Below are positions 25,481-34,314 of a stretch of 64,000 bases of DNA, one piece after another. Below the pieces are notes generated by a model. That model saw only the letters and a list, made by a program, of their open reading frames with translations, was not told the DNA's origin and did not search any database. Numbering within the stretch: position 1 is the first letter of the stretch; every line of letters starts with the position of its first letter. Source of the stretch: Croceibacterium_B sp963811255 (GTDB taxonomy: Bacteria > Pseudomonadota > Alphaproteobacteria > Sphingomonadales > Sphingomonadaceae); NCBI GenBank assembly GCA_963811255.1, contig CAWEQI010000001.1:744001-808000 (forward strand). The letters are read 5' to 3'. The position numbers and the translations under genes were made by a program.

Positions 25481-27324
25481 GCCGCCTGGGCGCTCCGCTT
25501 GGCGTGGACGAGGATCGCCGCCAGCGCCGCCGGGGTGATCCCGCGAATGCGCCCGGCATCGGCGAGCGTGGCCGGACGCGCCGCCTCGAGCCGTTCGACC
25601 ATCTCGCGCGACAGACCCGGCACCGCGGCAAACGCGAGGTGGGCGAGCGGGACGGCCGCGCTGGCGCGCATGTCGCGCAATTCGCCGTCCTGGCGCTCGA
25701 CATACGGGGCATAGACCGCATCTTCCGCCAGTTCGATGGCCAGTTCGCTGCCGAACGCCACCTCGGGGCCGATCCAGGGCGCAAGCTCTTCCAGCTCGAG
25801 ATCGAAGCGCAGCCATTCCGCAGCGGTCTTGCGCCCGGCGTCCCGCCGCACGGCGAGTCCGGCGTCGGCCAGCTCACTGGCGGCAATTTCTCGCGCCAGC
25901 GCCCTCCCCCACGATTCGCGCTTACTCGCCCGCCGCTCAAACCACCGGCGCCGCGCGTCGCCGACGCAACCGGCGGCGATCGCCAGCGGGGTCAGACGCG
26001 TGGTGGCGTTGTTGGCGCGCAGGCGCAGGCGGTACTCGGCGCGGGCGGTGAGCATGCGATACGGTTCGCTGACGCCGTGCAGCGTCAGGTCGTCGACCAT
26101 CACCCCCATATAGGAGTTGGCCCGGTCGAGCGTCGCCGGCTCGCGGCCGAGCACCGCGGCCGCGGCGTGCATGCCCGCGATCAGCCCTTGCGCCGCGGCT
26201 TCCTCGTAGCCGGTCGTGCCGTTGATCTGCCCGGCGCAGTAAAGCCCGGGCAGTGCGCGCAATTCGAGCCCACGGGTGAGCGCGCGCGGATCGATGTGGT
26301 CGTATTCGACCGCATAACCAGGGATCGCCATCACGACCTGTTCGAGCCCCGGCATCGTCCGCAGCATGGCGAGTTGCACATCGGCGGGCAGCGAGGTGCT
26401 GATGCCGTTGGGATAGATCAGGTGCGTCGCCAGGCCCTCGGGTTCGAGGAACACCTGGTGTCCATCGCGGTCGGCGAAGCGGTGGATCTTGTCTTCGATC
26501 GACGGGCAATAGCGCGGCCCCGCCGCCGCAATCGCCCCGGTGAACAGCGGCGAGCGGTGAAGGTTGGTGCGAATGATGTCATGACTGCGCTCGTCGGTCC
26601 GTGTGATCGCGCAGAACAGCTGCGGGTTGGCGCGCGCCGGCGTGAGCGGCGACATGGTCCACGGTTCGGCGTCGGACGGCTGCTCCGCGAGCCGCGCCCA
26701 GTCGATCGTCCGCCCGTCGAGACGCGGCGGCGTGCCGGTCTTGAGCCGGACCATCGGCAAGTCGGCGCCGCGCAGCTGTGCCGCGAGCCGCTGCGCCGAG
26801 TTCTCGCCGATCCGGCCGCCGTCGAAGCGCTCTTCGCCGCGAAACAGCCGTCCGCCCAAGAAGGTGCCGGTACACAGCACCACCGCCGCGCCGCGCAATT
26901 CACCGCCGTCGCCGAGGCGCAGGCCGCCCACTTTGCCGCCGGACAGGATCAGTTCCGCTGCTTCGCCCTCGATAACCTCGAGCCCGTGGTGCGCCGCGAG
27001 CATCCGCTGGATCGCCGCCTTGAACAGCGCGCGATCGGCCTGCACCCGCGGCCCCCATACCGCACTGCCCTTCGAGCGGTTGAGCATCCGGTAGTGGATC
27101 GCCGCGGCGTCGGCTGCGCGGCCGATCAGCCCGTCGAAGGCGTCGACCTCGCGCACCAGATGCCCCTTGCCGAGCCCGCCGATCGCCGGATTGCAGCTCA
27201 TCGCCCCGACGGTGTTCAGGTCGAACGTCACCAACGCCGCGCGCGCACCCATGCGCGCCGCGGCCGCGGCCGCCTCGCACCCGGCATGGCCGCCGCCTAC
27301 GACAATGACATCGAATTCACGCAT
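25477..27324 (-). CDS. mnmG: tRNA uridine-5-carboxymethylaminomethyl modification enzyme MnmG (GidA)
   Basis: An FAD-dependent enzyme which, with MnmE, installs the cmnm5 group at U34 of certain tRNAs. The 615-residue protein opens with FDVIVVGGGHAGCEAAAAAA (FAD-binding GxGxxG variant). It also contains VLCTGTFLGGRL, PRYCPSIEDKIHRF and the conserved GYEEAAAQGLIAGMHAA. A C-terminal helical domain binds MnmE. ATG at 27324 is chosen over upstream non-ATG extension by homology of the first strand. It heads the mnmG-rsmG-parA-parB run, with mnmE just upstream on the same strand. Confidence 0.97.
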   Translation of the reverse strand: MREFDVIVVGGGHAGCEAAAAAARMGARAALVTFDLNTVGAMSCNPAIGGLGKGHLVREVDAFDGLIGRAADAAAIHYRMLNRSKGSAVWGPRVQADRALFKAAIQRMLAAHHGLEVIEGEAAELILSGGKVGGLRLGDGGELRGAAVVLCTGTFLGGRLFRGEERFDGGRIGENSAQRLAAQLRGADLPMVRLKTGTPPRLDGRTIDWARLAEQPSDAEPWTMSPLTPARANPQLFCAITRTDERSHDIIRTNLHRSPLFTGAIAAAGPRYCPSIEDKIHRFADRDGHQVFLEPEGLATHLIYPNGISTSLPADVQLAMLRTMPGLEQVVMAIPGYAVEYDHIDPRALTRGLELRALPGLYCAGQINGTTGYEEAAAQGLIAGMHAAAAVLGREPATLDRANSYMGVMVDDLTLHGVSEPYRMLTARAEYRLRLRANNATTRLTPLAIAAGCVGDARRRWFERRASKRESWGRALAREIAASELADAGLAVRRDAGRKTAAEWLRFDLELEELAPWIGPEVAFGSELAIELAEDAVYAPYVERQDGELRDMRASAAVPLAHLAFAAVPGLSREMVERLEAARPATLADAGRIRGITPAALAAILVHAKRSAQAA

Positions 27325-27371
27325 GAACCGCCCGATAGGACTCGCCCGGCCAGGGGTCAAAGGTTCGGTGG

Positions 27372-27387
27372 CGTTTCACGTGAAACA
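27372..27387. promoter_or_regulatory. parS site 3 (between mnmE and mnmG)
   Basis: CGTTTCACGTGAAACA matches the parS consensus at 15 of 16 positions. It lies in the 64-base gap between the mnmE stop and the mnmG start. With sites near 24871 and 25257 it forms a cluster of three within 2.5 kb, about 7-10 kb from the putative oriC. Confidence 0.93.
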
Positions 27388-27388
27388 C

Positions 27389-28663
27389 TCACTTGCCGAT
27401 GCAGAATCGGCCGAACAGGGCGTCGAGCATGTCCTCGGTGGCGGCGCGGCCGGTGAGCCGATCGAAGGCCACGCGGGCGGTGCGCAAGTGTTCGGCGACG
27501 ATCACCGGGTCAACGCGCGCGGCACCGTCGGCGAGGGCGTCGGCCGCTGCTTGGATCAGCTCGCGTTGACGGCGGCCGAGCGCCAGCTCTCCCGGTTTGG
27601 GCATCGCCGCGCGGGCGTGCTCGACCAGGGCGCGCTTCAATTCGTCAAGGCCTTCGCCGCTGACGGCAGAGACGCAGTGCGCCGGCGCGCGCTTGCGGGT
27701 GCGGTCGGCGAGGTCGCAGCGCGGCTCGATTTCCCAAGCCCCCTCCGGCCCCTCCCCTTCCGGGCCGAGCCATAGCACGCAATCGGCGGCGGCGATTTCC
27801 TGCCGCGCACGGGCGATGCCGATGCTCTCGACGACATCGCCGGCTTCGTCGCGCAGACCGGCCATATCGACGAAAGTGAACGGCAACCCGGCGATCGCCA
27901 CTGGGCGCTGCAGGATATCGCGAGTGGTGCCGGCCAGCGGGGTCGTGATGGCTGCCTCGCTCTCGACCAAAACATTGAACAGAGTGGATTTTCCTGCGTT
28001 CGGTGGACCCGCTAGCGCAACCCGATAGCCCTCGCGCAGCGCTTCGGCGGCCGGCGCGGCAAGCGCCTGCTGCAACTCGGCCGACAGGTGCGCGAGAGCG
28101 CGCGAAAAAGCCGAATCGAGCCCGGCGACGTCGCCCTCGTCCTCGAAATCGAGCGCCGCCTCGACCCGGGCCGACAGCGCCAACAATCGCTCGCGCCAAC
28201 CCTCGACCTTGCGCGACAGCGAGCCGCCGGCGATCCCCAGCGCGGCCCGGCGTTGCAGTTCGGTCTCAGCCGAGACGAGATCGGCCAAGCCTTCGACCTG
28301 CAGCAAGTCGATCTGGCCGTTGGCGAAGGCGCGGCGGGTGAACTCGCCCGGTTCGGCGAGACGTAACCCGCTGATTTTGCGAAGCTCCGCGTAAATCGCG
28401 TCGACGATCGCGCGGCCGCCGTGAAGCTGCAGTTCGGCGCAATCCTCGCCGGTCTCAGAGTTCGGGCCGGGAAACCACAGCACCAGCGCCTGATCGAGCA
28501 GTGAGCGGTCGGCCGCGCGCAGGCTGGCGAGCTTGGCCTCGCGCGGGCGAGGCAATCTGCCAGCCAGCCGGCTCAGCGCCTCGCCGGCCTGGGGGCCGCT
28601 GATTCGCACCACCGCGATCGCCGCCGGCGGCGCGCCGCTGGAAAGCGCGAAAATCGTCTCCAT
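27389..28663 (-). CDS. mnmE: tRNA modification GTPase MnmE (TrmE)
   Basis: A potassium-activated GTPase that partners MnmG in U34 tRNA modification. The 424-residue protein has the N-terminal tetrahydrofolate-binding domain (IFALSSGAPPAAIAVVRISG; HGGRAIVDAI), a helical domain with an inserted G domain (P-loop GPPNAGKST at 219-227, TTPLAGTTRD, DMAGLRD), and the catalytic C-terminal FCIGK whose Cys is required for modification. It is slightly shorter than the E. coli protein, because the G domain lacks some loops. The parS-bearing gap to mnmG is 64 bases. Confidence 0.97.
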   Translation of the reverse strand: METIFALSSGAPPAAIAVVRISGPQAGEALSRLAGRLPRPREAKLASLRAADRSLLDQALVLWFPGPNSETGEDCAELQLHGGRAIVDAIYAELRKISGLRLAEPGEFTRRAFANGQIDLLQVEGLADLVSAETELQRRAALGIAGGSLSRKVEGWRERLLALSARVEAALDFEDEGDVAGLDSAFSRALAHLSAELQQALAAPAAEALREGYRVALAGPPNAGKSTLFNVLVESEAAITTPLAGTTRDILQRPVAIAGLPFTFVDMAGLRDEAGDVVESIGIARARQEIAAADCVLWLGPEGEGPEGAWEIEPRCDLADRTRKRAPAHCVSAVSGEGLDELKRALVEHARAAMPKPGELALGRRQRELIQAAADALADGAARVDPVIVAEHLRTARVAFDRLTGRAATEDMLDALFGRFCIGK

Positions 28664-28679
28664 GAGCGCCCGCCCGGCC

Positions 28680-28949
28680 CTATTCGTCGGCCTTGGGCGC
28701 CTCGCTGCCGCGCGAGCCCATGTTGGCCTTGCCGGCGCCTTCCATGAAGCTCTGGAATACCTTGAGCCCCATCTGCCCCATCGGCGCGAGCTGCTTGGCG
28801 TATTGCTCGAGCTGGTCGGCGTTCGAGACGCCCTTCATCGCCTTGGCGATGGTGTCGATGTAAACCGCGTTGGCCTTCTCGACGTCGGGCAGGCCCATGA
28901 ACCGGCGCGCCTCGTCGGGCGAGCAGTCGATCTCGATATTGATCTTCAT
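28680..28949 (-). CDS. Small conserved protein (DUF6489-like)
   Basis: An 89-residue protein beginning MKINIEIDCSPDEARRFMGLPDVE, a start found in small alphaproteobacterial proteins of the DUF6489 type (assignment from memory). The rest is amphipathic helix (LEQYAKQLAPMGQMGLKVFQSFM) with an acidic/polar tail. It has no catalytic motif. It sits 16 bases upstream of mnmE on the same strand and may be cotranscribed. Function is unknown; helix pattern and size would fit a small adaptor or phasin-like protein, but this is only a guess. Confidence 0.7.
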   Translation of the reverse strand: MKINIEIDCSPDEARRFMGLPDVEKANAVYIDTIAKAMKGVSNADQLEQYAKQLAPMGQMGLKVFQSFMEGAGKANMGSRGSEAPKADE

Positions 28950-29046
28950 TGTCCTGGCCTTTCGCCATCATGCAGCGCCCCTCCCCTTGCGGAACGCGCG
29001 CCGATACGTAGCGTATGGCCGACAGCCACACGCGGGAGGATCCTAT

Positions 29047-29745
29047 ATGAGCGAGACCGTCAGCATTTCCACCCTCGACGGGAGCGACCACTTCGATTGC
29101 TACCTGGCGCGTCCGGCCGGCAAGCCGCGCGCCGCAATCGTCGTGATTCAGGAGATCTTCGGGGTCAACGCCGGCATCCGCCGCAAGAGCGACAAGCTCG
29201 CCGAGGACGGCTACCTGGCTCTGGCGCCCGACCTCTTCTGGCGTCTGGAGCCGAACGTCGAACTCGACCCCGACATCCCCGAGCAGTTTCAGAAGGCGCT
29301 CGCAATGATGGGCAAGTTCGACCAGGACGGCGGTGTACGTGATCTCGAAGCGGCGATCAAATACGCAAGAGAATCAGAAGGGTGCGCCAAGGTGGGAGTG
29401 GTCGGCTACTGCCTCGGCGGGCGGCTCGCCTACATGACCGCGGCGCGGACCGATGCCGACGCCAGCGTCGGCTACTACGCGGTCGGCATACCCGATCTGC
29501 TGCGCGAGAAACACGCCATCGCCAAGCCGCTGCTGCTGCACATCCCGACCGGCGATCATTTCGTACCGCCCGAGGCGCAGAAGGCGATGCACGAAGGGCT
29601 CGACGATCAGCCCAAGGTGACGCTGTACGACTACGAGGGGCTCGACCACGGCTTCGCCACCGAGTTCGGCACCCGGCGCGACGAACAAGGCGCGCAGCTC
29701 GCCGACCGTCGCACCAAGGAGTTCTTCGCCGAGCACCTCGCCTGA
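29047..29745 (+). CDS. Dienelactone hydrolase family protein
   Basis: A 232-residue alpha/beta hydrolase. The nucleophile elbow is VGYCLGGRLAY with Cys as nucleophile, as in dienelactone hydrolases. The acid is in TGDHFVPP and the histidine in GLDHGFATEF, completing a C-D-H triad. IFGVNAGIRRKSDKLAEDGY is the typical early motif. Substrates of such proteins are often unknown. GGGAGGA lies 7 bases before the ATG, which decides the start. The stop overlaps the next gene as TGATG. It is divergent from the DUF6489-like gene (97-base gap). Confidence 0.9.
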   Translation: MSETVSISTLDGSDHFDCYLARPAGKPRAAIVVIQEIFGVNAGIRRKSDKLAEDGYLALAPDLFWRLEPNVELDPDIPEQFQKALAMMGKFDQDGGVRDLEAAIKYARESEGCAKVGVVGYCLGGRLAYMTAARTDADASVGYYAVGIPDLLREKHAIAKPLLLHIPTGDHFVPPEAQKAMHEGLDDQPKVTLYDYEGLDHGFATEFGTRRDEQGAQLADRRTKEFFAEHLA

Positions 29746-31361
29746 TGCGCAACCTGGCGCCGTGGCGGGGCACGGCTAACCTGTCCGGTCGGTTCTTCGC
29801 GCCGGTGTTGCTCGTGCTGCTGGCGCTGGCGGCAACGTGGTGGCCGCCCGCCCGCTGGTCGCTGGTCCTGTGGTTGCCGCTGCTGGCGATCGCCGTCTAC
29901 GATTTCTTCCAGGACCACCACACCTTGCGGCGCAACTACCCGCTGGTTGCGCGGATCCGCTGGGGCATGGAGGACCTGCGGCCCTACCTTAGGAGCTACC
30001 TGCTCGAGAGCGACCTCGACGGTCGGCCGTTCAACCACGACGAGCGGGCGTTGGTCTACGCCCGCGCCAAGGGCCAGCTCGACGCGCACCCGTTCGGCAC
30101 CGCACTCGACGTCTATTCCGACGAGTACGAGTGGCTCGGCCATTCGATGAAGCCGAACCCGGAAGCGCCGGAGGCGTGGCGGGTCGAGGTCGGCTCGTCT
30201 CAATGCGAGAAGCCCTATTCCGCCGCGCTGCTGAACATCTCGGCAATGAGCTTCGGCTCGCTGTCGGCCAACGCGATCATGGCGCTCAACAAGGGTGCGG
30301 CGATGGGCGGATTCTACCACGACACCGGCGAAGGCGGGCTGTCGCGCTATCACCGCGCGCATGGCGGCGACCTGGTGTGGGAGATCGGCAGCGGCTATTT
30401 CAGCTGCTGCGGCGCGCACGGCTCGTTCGATCCCGCGCGGTTCCGCGATCTTGCGCAGATCGACCAGGTCAAGATGGTAGAGATCAAGCTCAGCCAGGGC
30501 GCGAAGCCGGGGCATGGCGGGGTGCTGCCGGAGGCCAAGGTCACCGCAGAGATTGCCGCGACCCGCGGAGTGGCGCAAGGCAAGGACTGCATCTCCCCCG
30601 CGGCCCATTCGACCTTCTCGACCCCGATCGAGCTGCTCGAATGGGCCGCCAGCCTGCGCGAGATGTCCGGCGGCAAGCCGGTCGGAGTCAAGTTCTGCGT
30701 CGGTCAGCCGCACGAGGTGTTCGCCCTCGCCAAGGCGATGCTCGAAACGGGCATCAGGCTCGATTTCGTCACCGTCGACGGTGCCGAGGGCGGCACCGGC
30801 GCGGCGCCGGTGGAGTTGTCGAACCGCATGGGCATGCCGCTGCGCGAGGGGCTGATCATGGTCAGGAACGCGCTGGTCGGCTGCCGGCTCAAGGACGAGG
30901 TCAGGATCGCCGCGGCCGGCAAGATCCATTCCGGCGCCGGCTTGGCGATGAACCTGGCGCTCGGCGCCGACTGGTGCAACGCCGCGCGGGCGTTCATGTT
31001 CTCGCTCGGCTGCGTGCAGTCGATGCGCTGCCACACCGATACCTGCCCGACCGGCGTCGCCACCCAGGACGCCACCCGCCAGCGCGGGCTGGTGGTCGCC
31101 GACAAGGCCGAGCGGGTCGCCCGCTTTCAGCGCCAGACGCTGATGGGCCTGCGCGAGATGGTCGTCGCCATGGGGCTGAACTCGCCATCGGAGCTGCTGC
31201 CGTGCCACGTAAGCGAGCGGCTCAACGCGGTTCGCTCCGACAGCATCGACCGGTTCTACGACTTCCTTGAGCCCGGCGAACTGCTCGAAGCGCCCGGGGA
31301 GACGCAGTACGCCCGACATTGGACTGCGGCGCGGGCGGACAGCTTCGCGCCAGCAGGCTAA
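29745..31361 (+). CDS. Membrane-anchored FMN-binding glutamate synthase family protein
   Basis: A 538-residue protein with one or two N-terminal membrane helices (FFAPVLLVLLALAATWWPPA, WSLVLWLPLLAIAVYDFF) and a large FMN-binding glutamate synthase domain (ISAMSFGSLSANAIMALNKGA, NTGEGG-like DTGEGGLSRYH, VDGAEGGTGAAPVELSN, GCVQSMRCHTDTCPTGVATQD). The CHTDTCPTGV segment resembles the Fe-S binding part of the GltB alpha subunit. No glutaminase domain is present, so ammonia-dependent glutamate synthesis is not assured; these stand-alone GltS-like proteins are of unknown substrate. It is coupled to the hydrolase gene by TGATG overlap. Confidence 0.88.
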   Translation: MRNLAPWRGTANLSGRFFAPVLLVLLALAATWWPPARWSLVLWLPLLAIAVYDFFQDHHTLRRNYPLVARIRWGMEDLRPYLRSYLLESDLDGRPFNHDERALVYARAKGQLDAHPFGTALDVYSDEYEWLGHSMKPNPEAPEAWRVEVGSSQCEKPYSAALLNISAMSFGSLSANAIMALNKGAAMGGFYHDTGEGGLSRYHRAHGGDLVWEIGSGYFSCCGAHGSFDPARFRDLAQIDQVKMVEIKLSQGAKPGHGGVLPEAKVTAEIAATRGVAQGKDCISPAAHSTFSTPIELLEWAASLREMSGGKPVGVKFCVGQPHEVFALAKAMLETGIRLDFVTVDGAEGGTGAAPVELSNRMGMPLREGLIMVRNALVGCRLKDEVRIAAAGKIHSGAGLAMNLALGADWCNAARAFMFSLGCVQSMRCHTDTCPTGVATQDATRQRGLVVADKAERVARFQRQTLMGLREMVVAMGLNSPSELLPCHVSERLNAVRSDSIDRFYDFLEPGELLEAPGETQYARHWTAARADSFAPAG

Positions 31362-31373
31362 GGCATAGCCCGG

Positions 31374-32630
31374 CTACTGGTTCATCGTCGCGAAGAAGTC
31401 CTCGTTGGTCTTGGAATCCTTCATCTTGTCGAGGAGGAATTCCATCGCGTCGACGGTGCCCATCTGCATCAGGATTCGGCGCAGGACCCACATCTTGCTG
31501 AGCTGGTCCTTGGGAACCAGCAGCTCTTCCTTGCGGGTGCCGCTCTTGCCGACGTCGAGCGCCGGGAAGATGCGCTTGTCGGCGACTTTGCGGTCGAGGA
31601 CGATTTCGCTGTTGCCGGTACCCTTAAACTCTTCGAAGATCACCTCGTCCATCCGGCTGCCGGTATCGATCAGCGCGGTGGCGATGATCGACAGGCTGCC
31701 GCCTTCCTCGATGTTCCGCGCGGCGCCGAAGAAACGCTTGGGCCGCTGCAGGGCGTTGGCGTCGACGCCGCCGGTCAATACCTTGCCCGAACTCGGCACC
31801 ACCGTGTTGTAGGCGCGGCCGAGGCGAGTGATCGAATCGAGCAGGATGACCACGTCCTTCTTGTGCTCGACCAGCCGCTTGGCCTTCTCGATCACCATCT
31901 CGGCCACCTGCACATGGCGGCTGGCGGGCTCGTCGAACGTCGAGGAGATCACCTCGCCATTGACCGAGCGCTGCATGTCGGTGACTTCCTCGGGCCGCTC
32001 GTCAACCAGCAGCACCAGCAGGAACACCTCGGGGTGGTTGTCGGTGATCGCCTTGGCGATGTTCTGCATCAGCACGGTCTTGCCGGTCCGCGGCGGGGCG
32101 ACGATCAGCGCGCGCTGGCCCTTCCCCTGCGGAGCGATCAGATCGATCACCCGGGCCGACTTGTCCTTCACCGTCGGGTCCTTGGTGTCGAGATTGAGCC
32201 GCTCGTCGGGATAAAGCGGCGTCAGGTTGTCGAAATTGGTGCGATGACGGACGGCGTCGGGATCGTCGTAGTTGACGGTGGTAATCTTGGTCAGCGCGAA
32301 ATAGCGCTCGCCGTCCTTGGGCGCGCGGATTTCGCCTTCGACGGTGTCGCCGGTTCTCAGGCCCCATTTGCGGACCTGGTTGGGCGAGACGTAGATGTCA
32401 TCCGGCCCGGCGAGATAGTTCGCCTCCGGGCTGCGCAGGAAGCCGAAGCCGTCCTGCAGCACCTCGATCGTGCCCTGGCCGACGATTTCCTCGCCTTCGT
32501 CCGCCACTTCCTTGAGGATGGCGAACATCAGGTCCTGCCGGCGCATCGTGCTGGCGCCTTCGATGTCGTACTCCTCGGCCATCTCGACCAGTTCGGCCGG
32601 CGCCCTTTTCTTCAGTTCTTTCAGATGCAT
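31374..32630 (-). CDS. rho: Transcription termination factor Rho
   Basis: A hexameric RNA helicase that terminates transcription. The 418-residue protein has the N-terminal helix bundle (MHLKELKKRAPAELVEMAEE), the cold-shock-like RNA-binding domain (GFGFLRSPEANYLAGPDDIYVS), the P-loop VAPPRTGKTVLMQ at about 178-189, a Q-loop region with DSITRLGRAYN, and an R-loop with GTGNSEI. It is of usual length. It ends 12 bases from the convergent glutamate-synthase-like gene. A 189-base gap separates it from hemJ; rho genes are often autoregulated through such leaders, though none is shown here. Confidence 0.98.
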   Translation of the reverse strand: MHLKELKKRAPAELVEMAEEYDIEGASTMRRQDLMFAILKEVADEGEEIVGQGTIEVLQDGFGFLRSPEANYLAGPDDIYVSPNQVRKWGLRTGDTVEGEIRAPKDGERYFALTKITTVNYDDPDAVRHRTNFDNLTPLYPDERLNLDTKDPTVKDKSARVIDLIAPQGKGQRALIVAPPRTGKTVLMQNIAKAITDNHPEVFLLVLLVDERPEEVTDMQRSVNGEVISSTFDEPASRHVQVAEMVIEKAKRLVEHKKDVVILLDSITRLGRAYNTVVPSSGKVLTGGVDANALQRPKRFFGAARNIEEGGSLSIIATALIDTGSRMDEVIFEEFKGTGNSEIVLDRKVADKRIFPALDVGKSGTRKEELLVPKDQLSKMWVLRRILMQMGTVDAMEFLLDKMKDSKTNEDFFATMNQ

Positions 32631-32819
32631 GTTGTCGGTATTCCGGTATTTGGAGGGAGCCGGCGGGTCGGTATGGGCCCTTCGATCAACGCAGGGCAGG
32701 CTTGGGGAAAGCTGACCCGGCCGCTCGGACGGCGGCCTCAGCCGGTAAGCTTGAAATAAGCTGCGCCCCGCGGGCCGTCAATTCGCAATCGGCGGAGATG
32801 CAGCACCGCCCGGCGCAAA

Positions 32820-33260
32820 TCAGAACGGTTTGACGACCACCAGCACCACGATCAGCGCGACGACGATCCCAGGAACCTCGTTGAGCATGCGCAACGTCCG
32901 GGCTTCGAGCGGCCGCTCTCCCCTGGCGAGCTTCTTGCCATAGGCGGCCAGCCAGCCGTGGTAGCCCGACAGCACCAGCACCAGAACGAGCTTGGTGCCG
33001 AGCCACCCTGTGTTCCAGGCGTCGGTGATGCTGGCCAGCGCGATGCCGAAAGCCCACACGGCGATGATCGAGGGCAACAGGATGATCTTGAGCAGCCGCC
33101 GCTCGCGCTCGACCCAGGCTGCCGCCTCGGGCGAGCCGACGGGGGTTTCCTGGTGGTAGACGAAATAGCGCGGCAGCATGAACAGGCCGGCGACCCAGAA
33201 TATGACGAAGATGATGTGGCCGGCTTTGAGCCAGGGGTAGAGCATCGCGAGTGCATCCAT
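32820..33260 (-). CDS. hemJ: Protoporphyrinogen oxidase HemJ
   Basis: A small (146-residue) integral membrane protein that oxidises protoporphyrinogen IX to protoporphyrin IX, with heme as likely cofactor. Four hydrophobic helices are seen. KAGHIIFVIFWVAGLFMLPRYFVYH in the first carries the conserved histidine (H14) and the RYFVYH motif, and YHGWLAAYGKKLA carries a second conserved His. It lies between hemE and rho, the usual place in this order, and shares the heme pathway with hemE (32 bases upstream) and hemB in this window. Confidence 0.93.
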   Translation of the reverse strand: MDALAMLYPWLKAGHIIFVIFWVAGLFMLPRYFVYHQETPVGSPEAAAWVERERRLLKIILLPSIIAVWAFGIALASITDAWNTGWLGTKLVLVLVLSGYHGWLAAYGKKLARGERPLEARTLRMLNEVPGIVVALIVVLVVVKPF

Positions 33261-33291
33261 TGTGGCGATGTAGGGAATGGGGCGGCGCGCG

Positions 33292-34314
33292 TCACCCCTC
33301 GGCGCGAACGATTTTCAGCAGCCGCTCGACATGAGCGATCGGCGTCTCCTTGTCGATCCCGTGGCCGAGATTGAACACGTGAGGGCGTTCGGCGAAAGCC
33401 TCGAGAATCCAGCGCGTCTGATGCTCGAGTTCATCGCCGCCGGCGAGCAGCAGCAGCGGATCGAGGTTGCCCTGCACGGGCATACCCTCGGGCAGCTCGC
33501 GCATCGCCCAGGCGGGATCGATCGTCTCGTCGAGCCCGATGGCATCAACTCCGGTCTCGCGGGCATAGCCGGCCAGTTTCGCGCCGGCGCCCTTGGGAAA
33601 ACCGATCACCGGCACGCCCGGATGGCGCGACCGAATCGCGTCGGCGATGGCCGAGGTTGGCGCGACCACCCAGCGCTCGAACGGGTCCGGGGCAAGGCTG
33701 CCGGCCCAGCTGTCGAACAGCTGCACCGCCTCGGCGCCAGCGGCGATCTGGCCCGAGAGGTATTCGATCGTCACGGCGACGATGGCCTCGATGAGCGCCT
33801 GGAATGCGCCGGGATCGCGATAGGCCAGCGCGCGGGTGAGGTGATGATCGCGGCTGCCCTCGCCGGCGATCATGTAAGTGGCGACGGTCCACGGACTGCC
33901 GGCAAAACCGAGCAGCGTCGTTTCAGGCCCGAGCTGCCGGCGAACGAGCTCCACGGTGCGATAGATCGGCTGAAGGCGCTCAGGAGCGCCCTCAAGCGCC
34001 TCCAGGCCCCCGTCGACCAGCGGGGGCGACAGCCGCGGGCCTTCGCCGGCGAGGAACGCCAGATCCTGACCCATCGCGTAAGGCACGATGAGGATGTCCG
34101 AGAACAGGATCGCCCCGTCGAAGCCGAACCGGCGGACCGGCTGCAGAGTGATCTCCGCCGCGGCCTCGCTGTCGTAAACCAGCTCGAGGAAGCCGCCTTT
34201 CCGGGCCCGCAACTCGCGGTATTCGGGAAGGTAGCGCCCCGCCTGGCGCATCAGCCACACCGGTCGCCGGGAACCGGTTTTTCCGCGCAGGGTTTCAAGA
34301 AGCAGGCCGGGCAT
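33292..34314 (-). CDS. hemE: Uroporphyrinogen III decarboxylase
   Basis: This cytosolic enzyme decarboxylates uroporphyrinogen III to coproporphyrinogen III. The 340-residue protein shows the signature WLMRQAGRYLPEYRELRA (about 20-37), the substrate-binding ILFSDILIVPYAMG, GFAGSPWTVATYMI and NLGHGIDKETPIAHV near the end. A TTG-started longer frame exists; ATG at 34314 is preferred. Transcription runs away from the gap 34315-34614, which is the presumed origin. hemJ follows downstream. Confidence 0.97.
   Translation of the reverse strand: MPGLLLETLRGKTGSRRPVWLMRQAGRYLPEYRELRARKGGFLELVYDSEAAAEITLQPVRRFGFDGAILFSDILIVPYAMGQDLAFLAGEGPRLSPPLVDGGLEALEGAPERLQPIYRTVELVRRQLGPETTLLGFAGSPWTVATYMIAGEGSRDHHLTRALAYRDPGAFQALIEAIVAVTIEYLSGQIAAGAEAVQLFDSWAGSLAPDPFERWVVAPTSAIADAIRSRHPGVPVIGFPKGAGAKLAGYARETGVDAIGLDETIDPAWAMRELPEGMPVQGNLDPLLLLAGGDELEHQTRWILEAFAERPHVFNLGHGIDKETPIAHVERLLKIVRAEG

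Noticed and set aside
29631..31319. 562-codon minus-strand open frame opposite the glutamate-synthase-like gene
   Set aside because: It is the mirror of a well-supported FMN-domain gene and has the residue composition (Arg/His/Gln/Pro-rich) typical of antisense frames.
33370..33395. GAACACGTGAGG as a possible parS site
   Set aside because: Only the central CACGTG agrees; the flanking TTT/AAA bases needed for ParB are missing, and it lies in hemE coding sequence.
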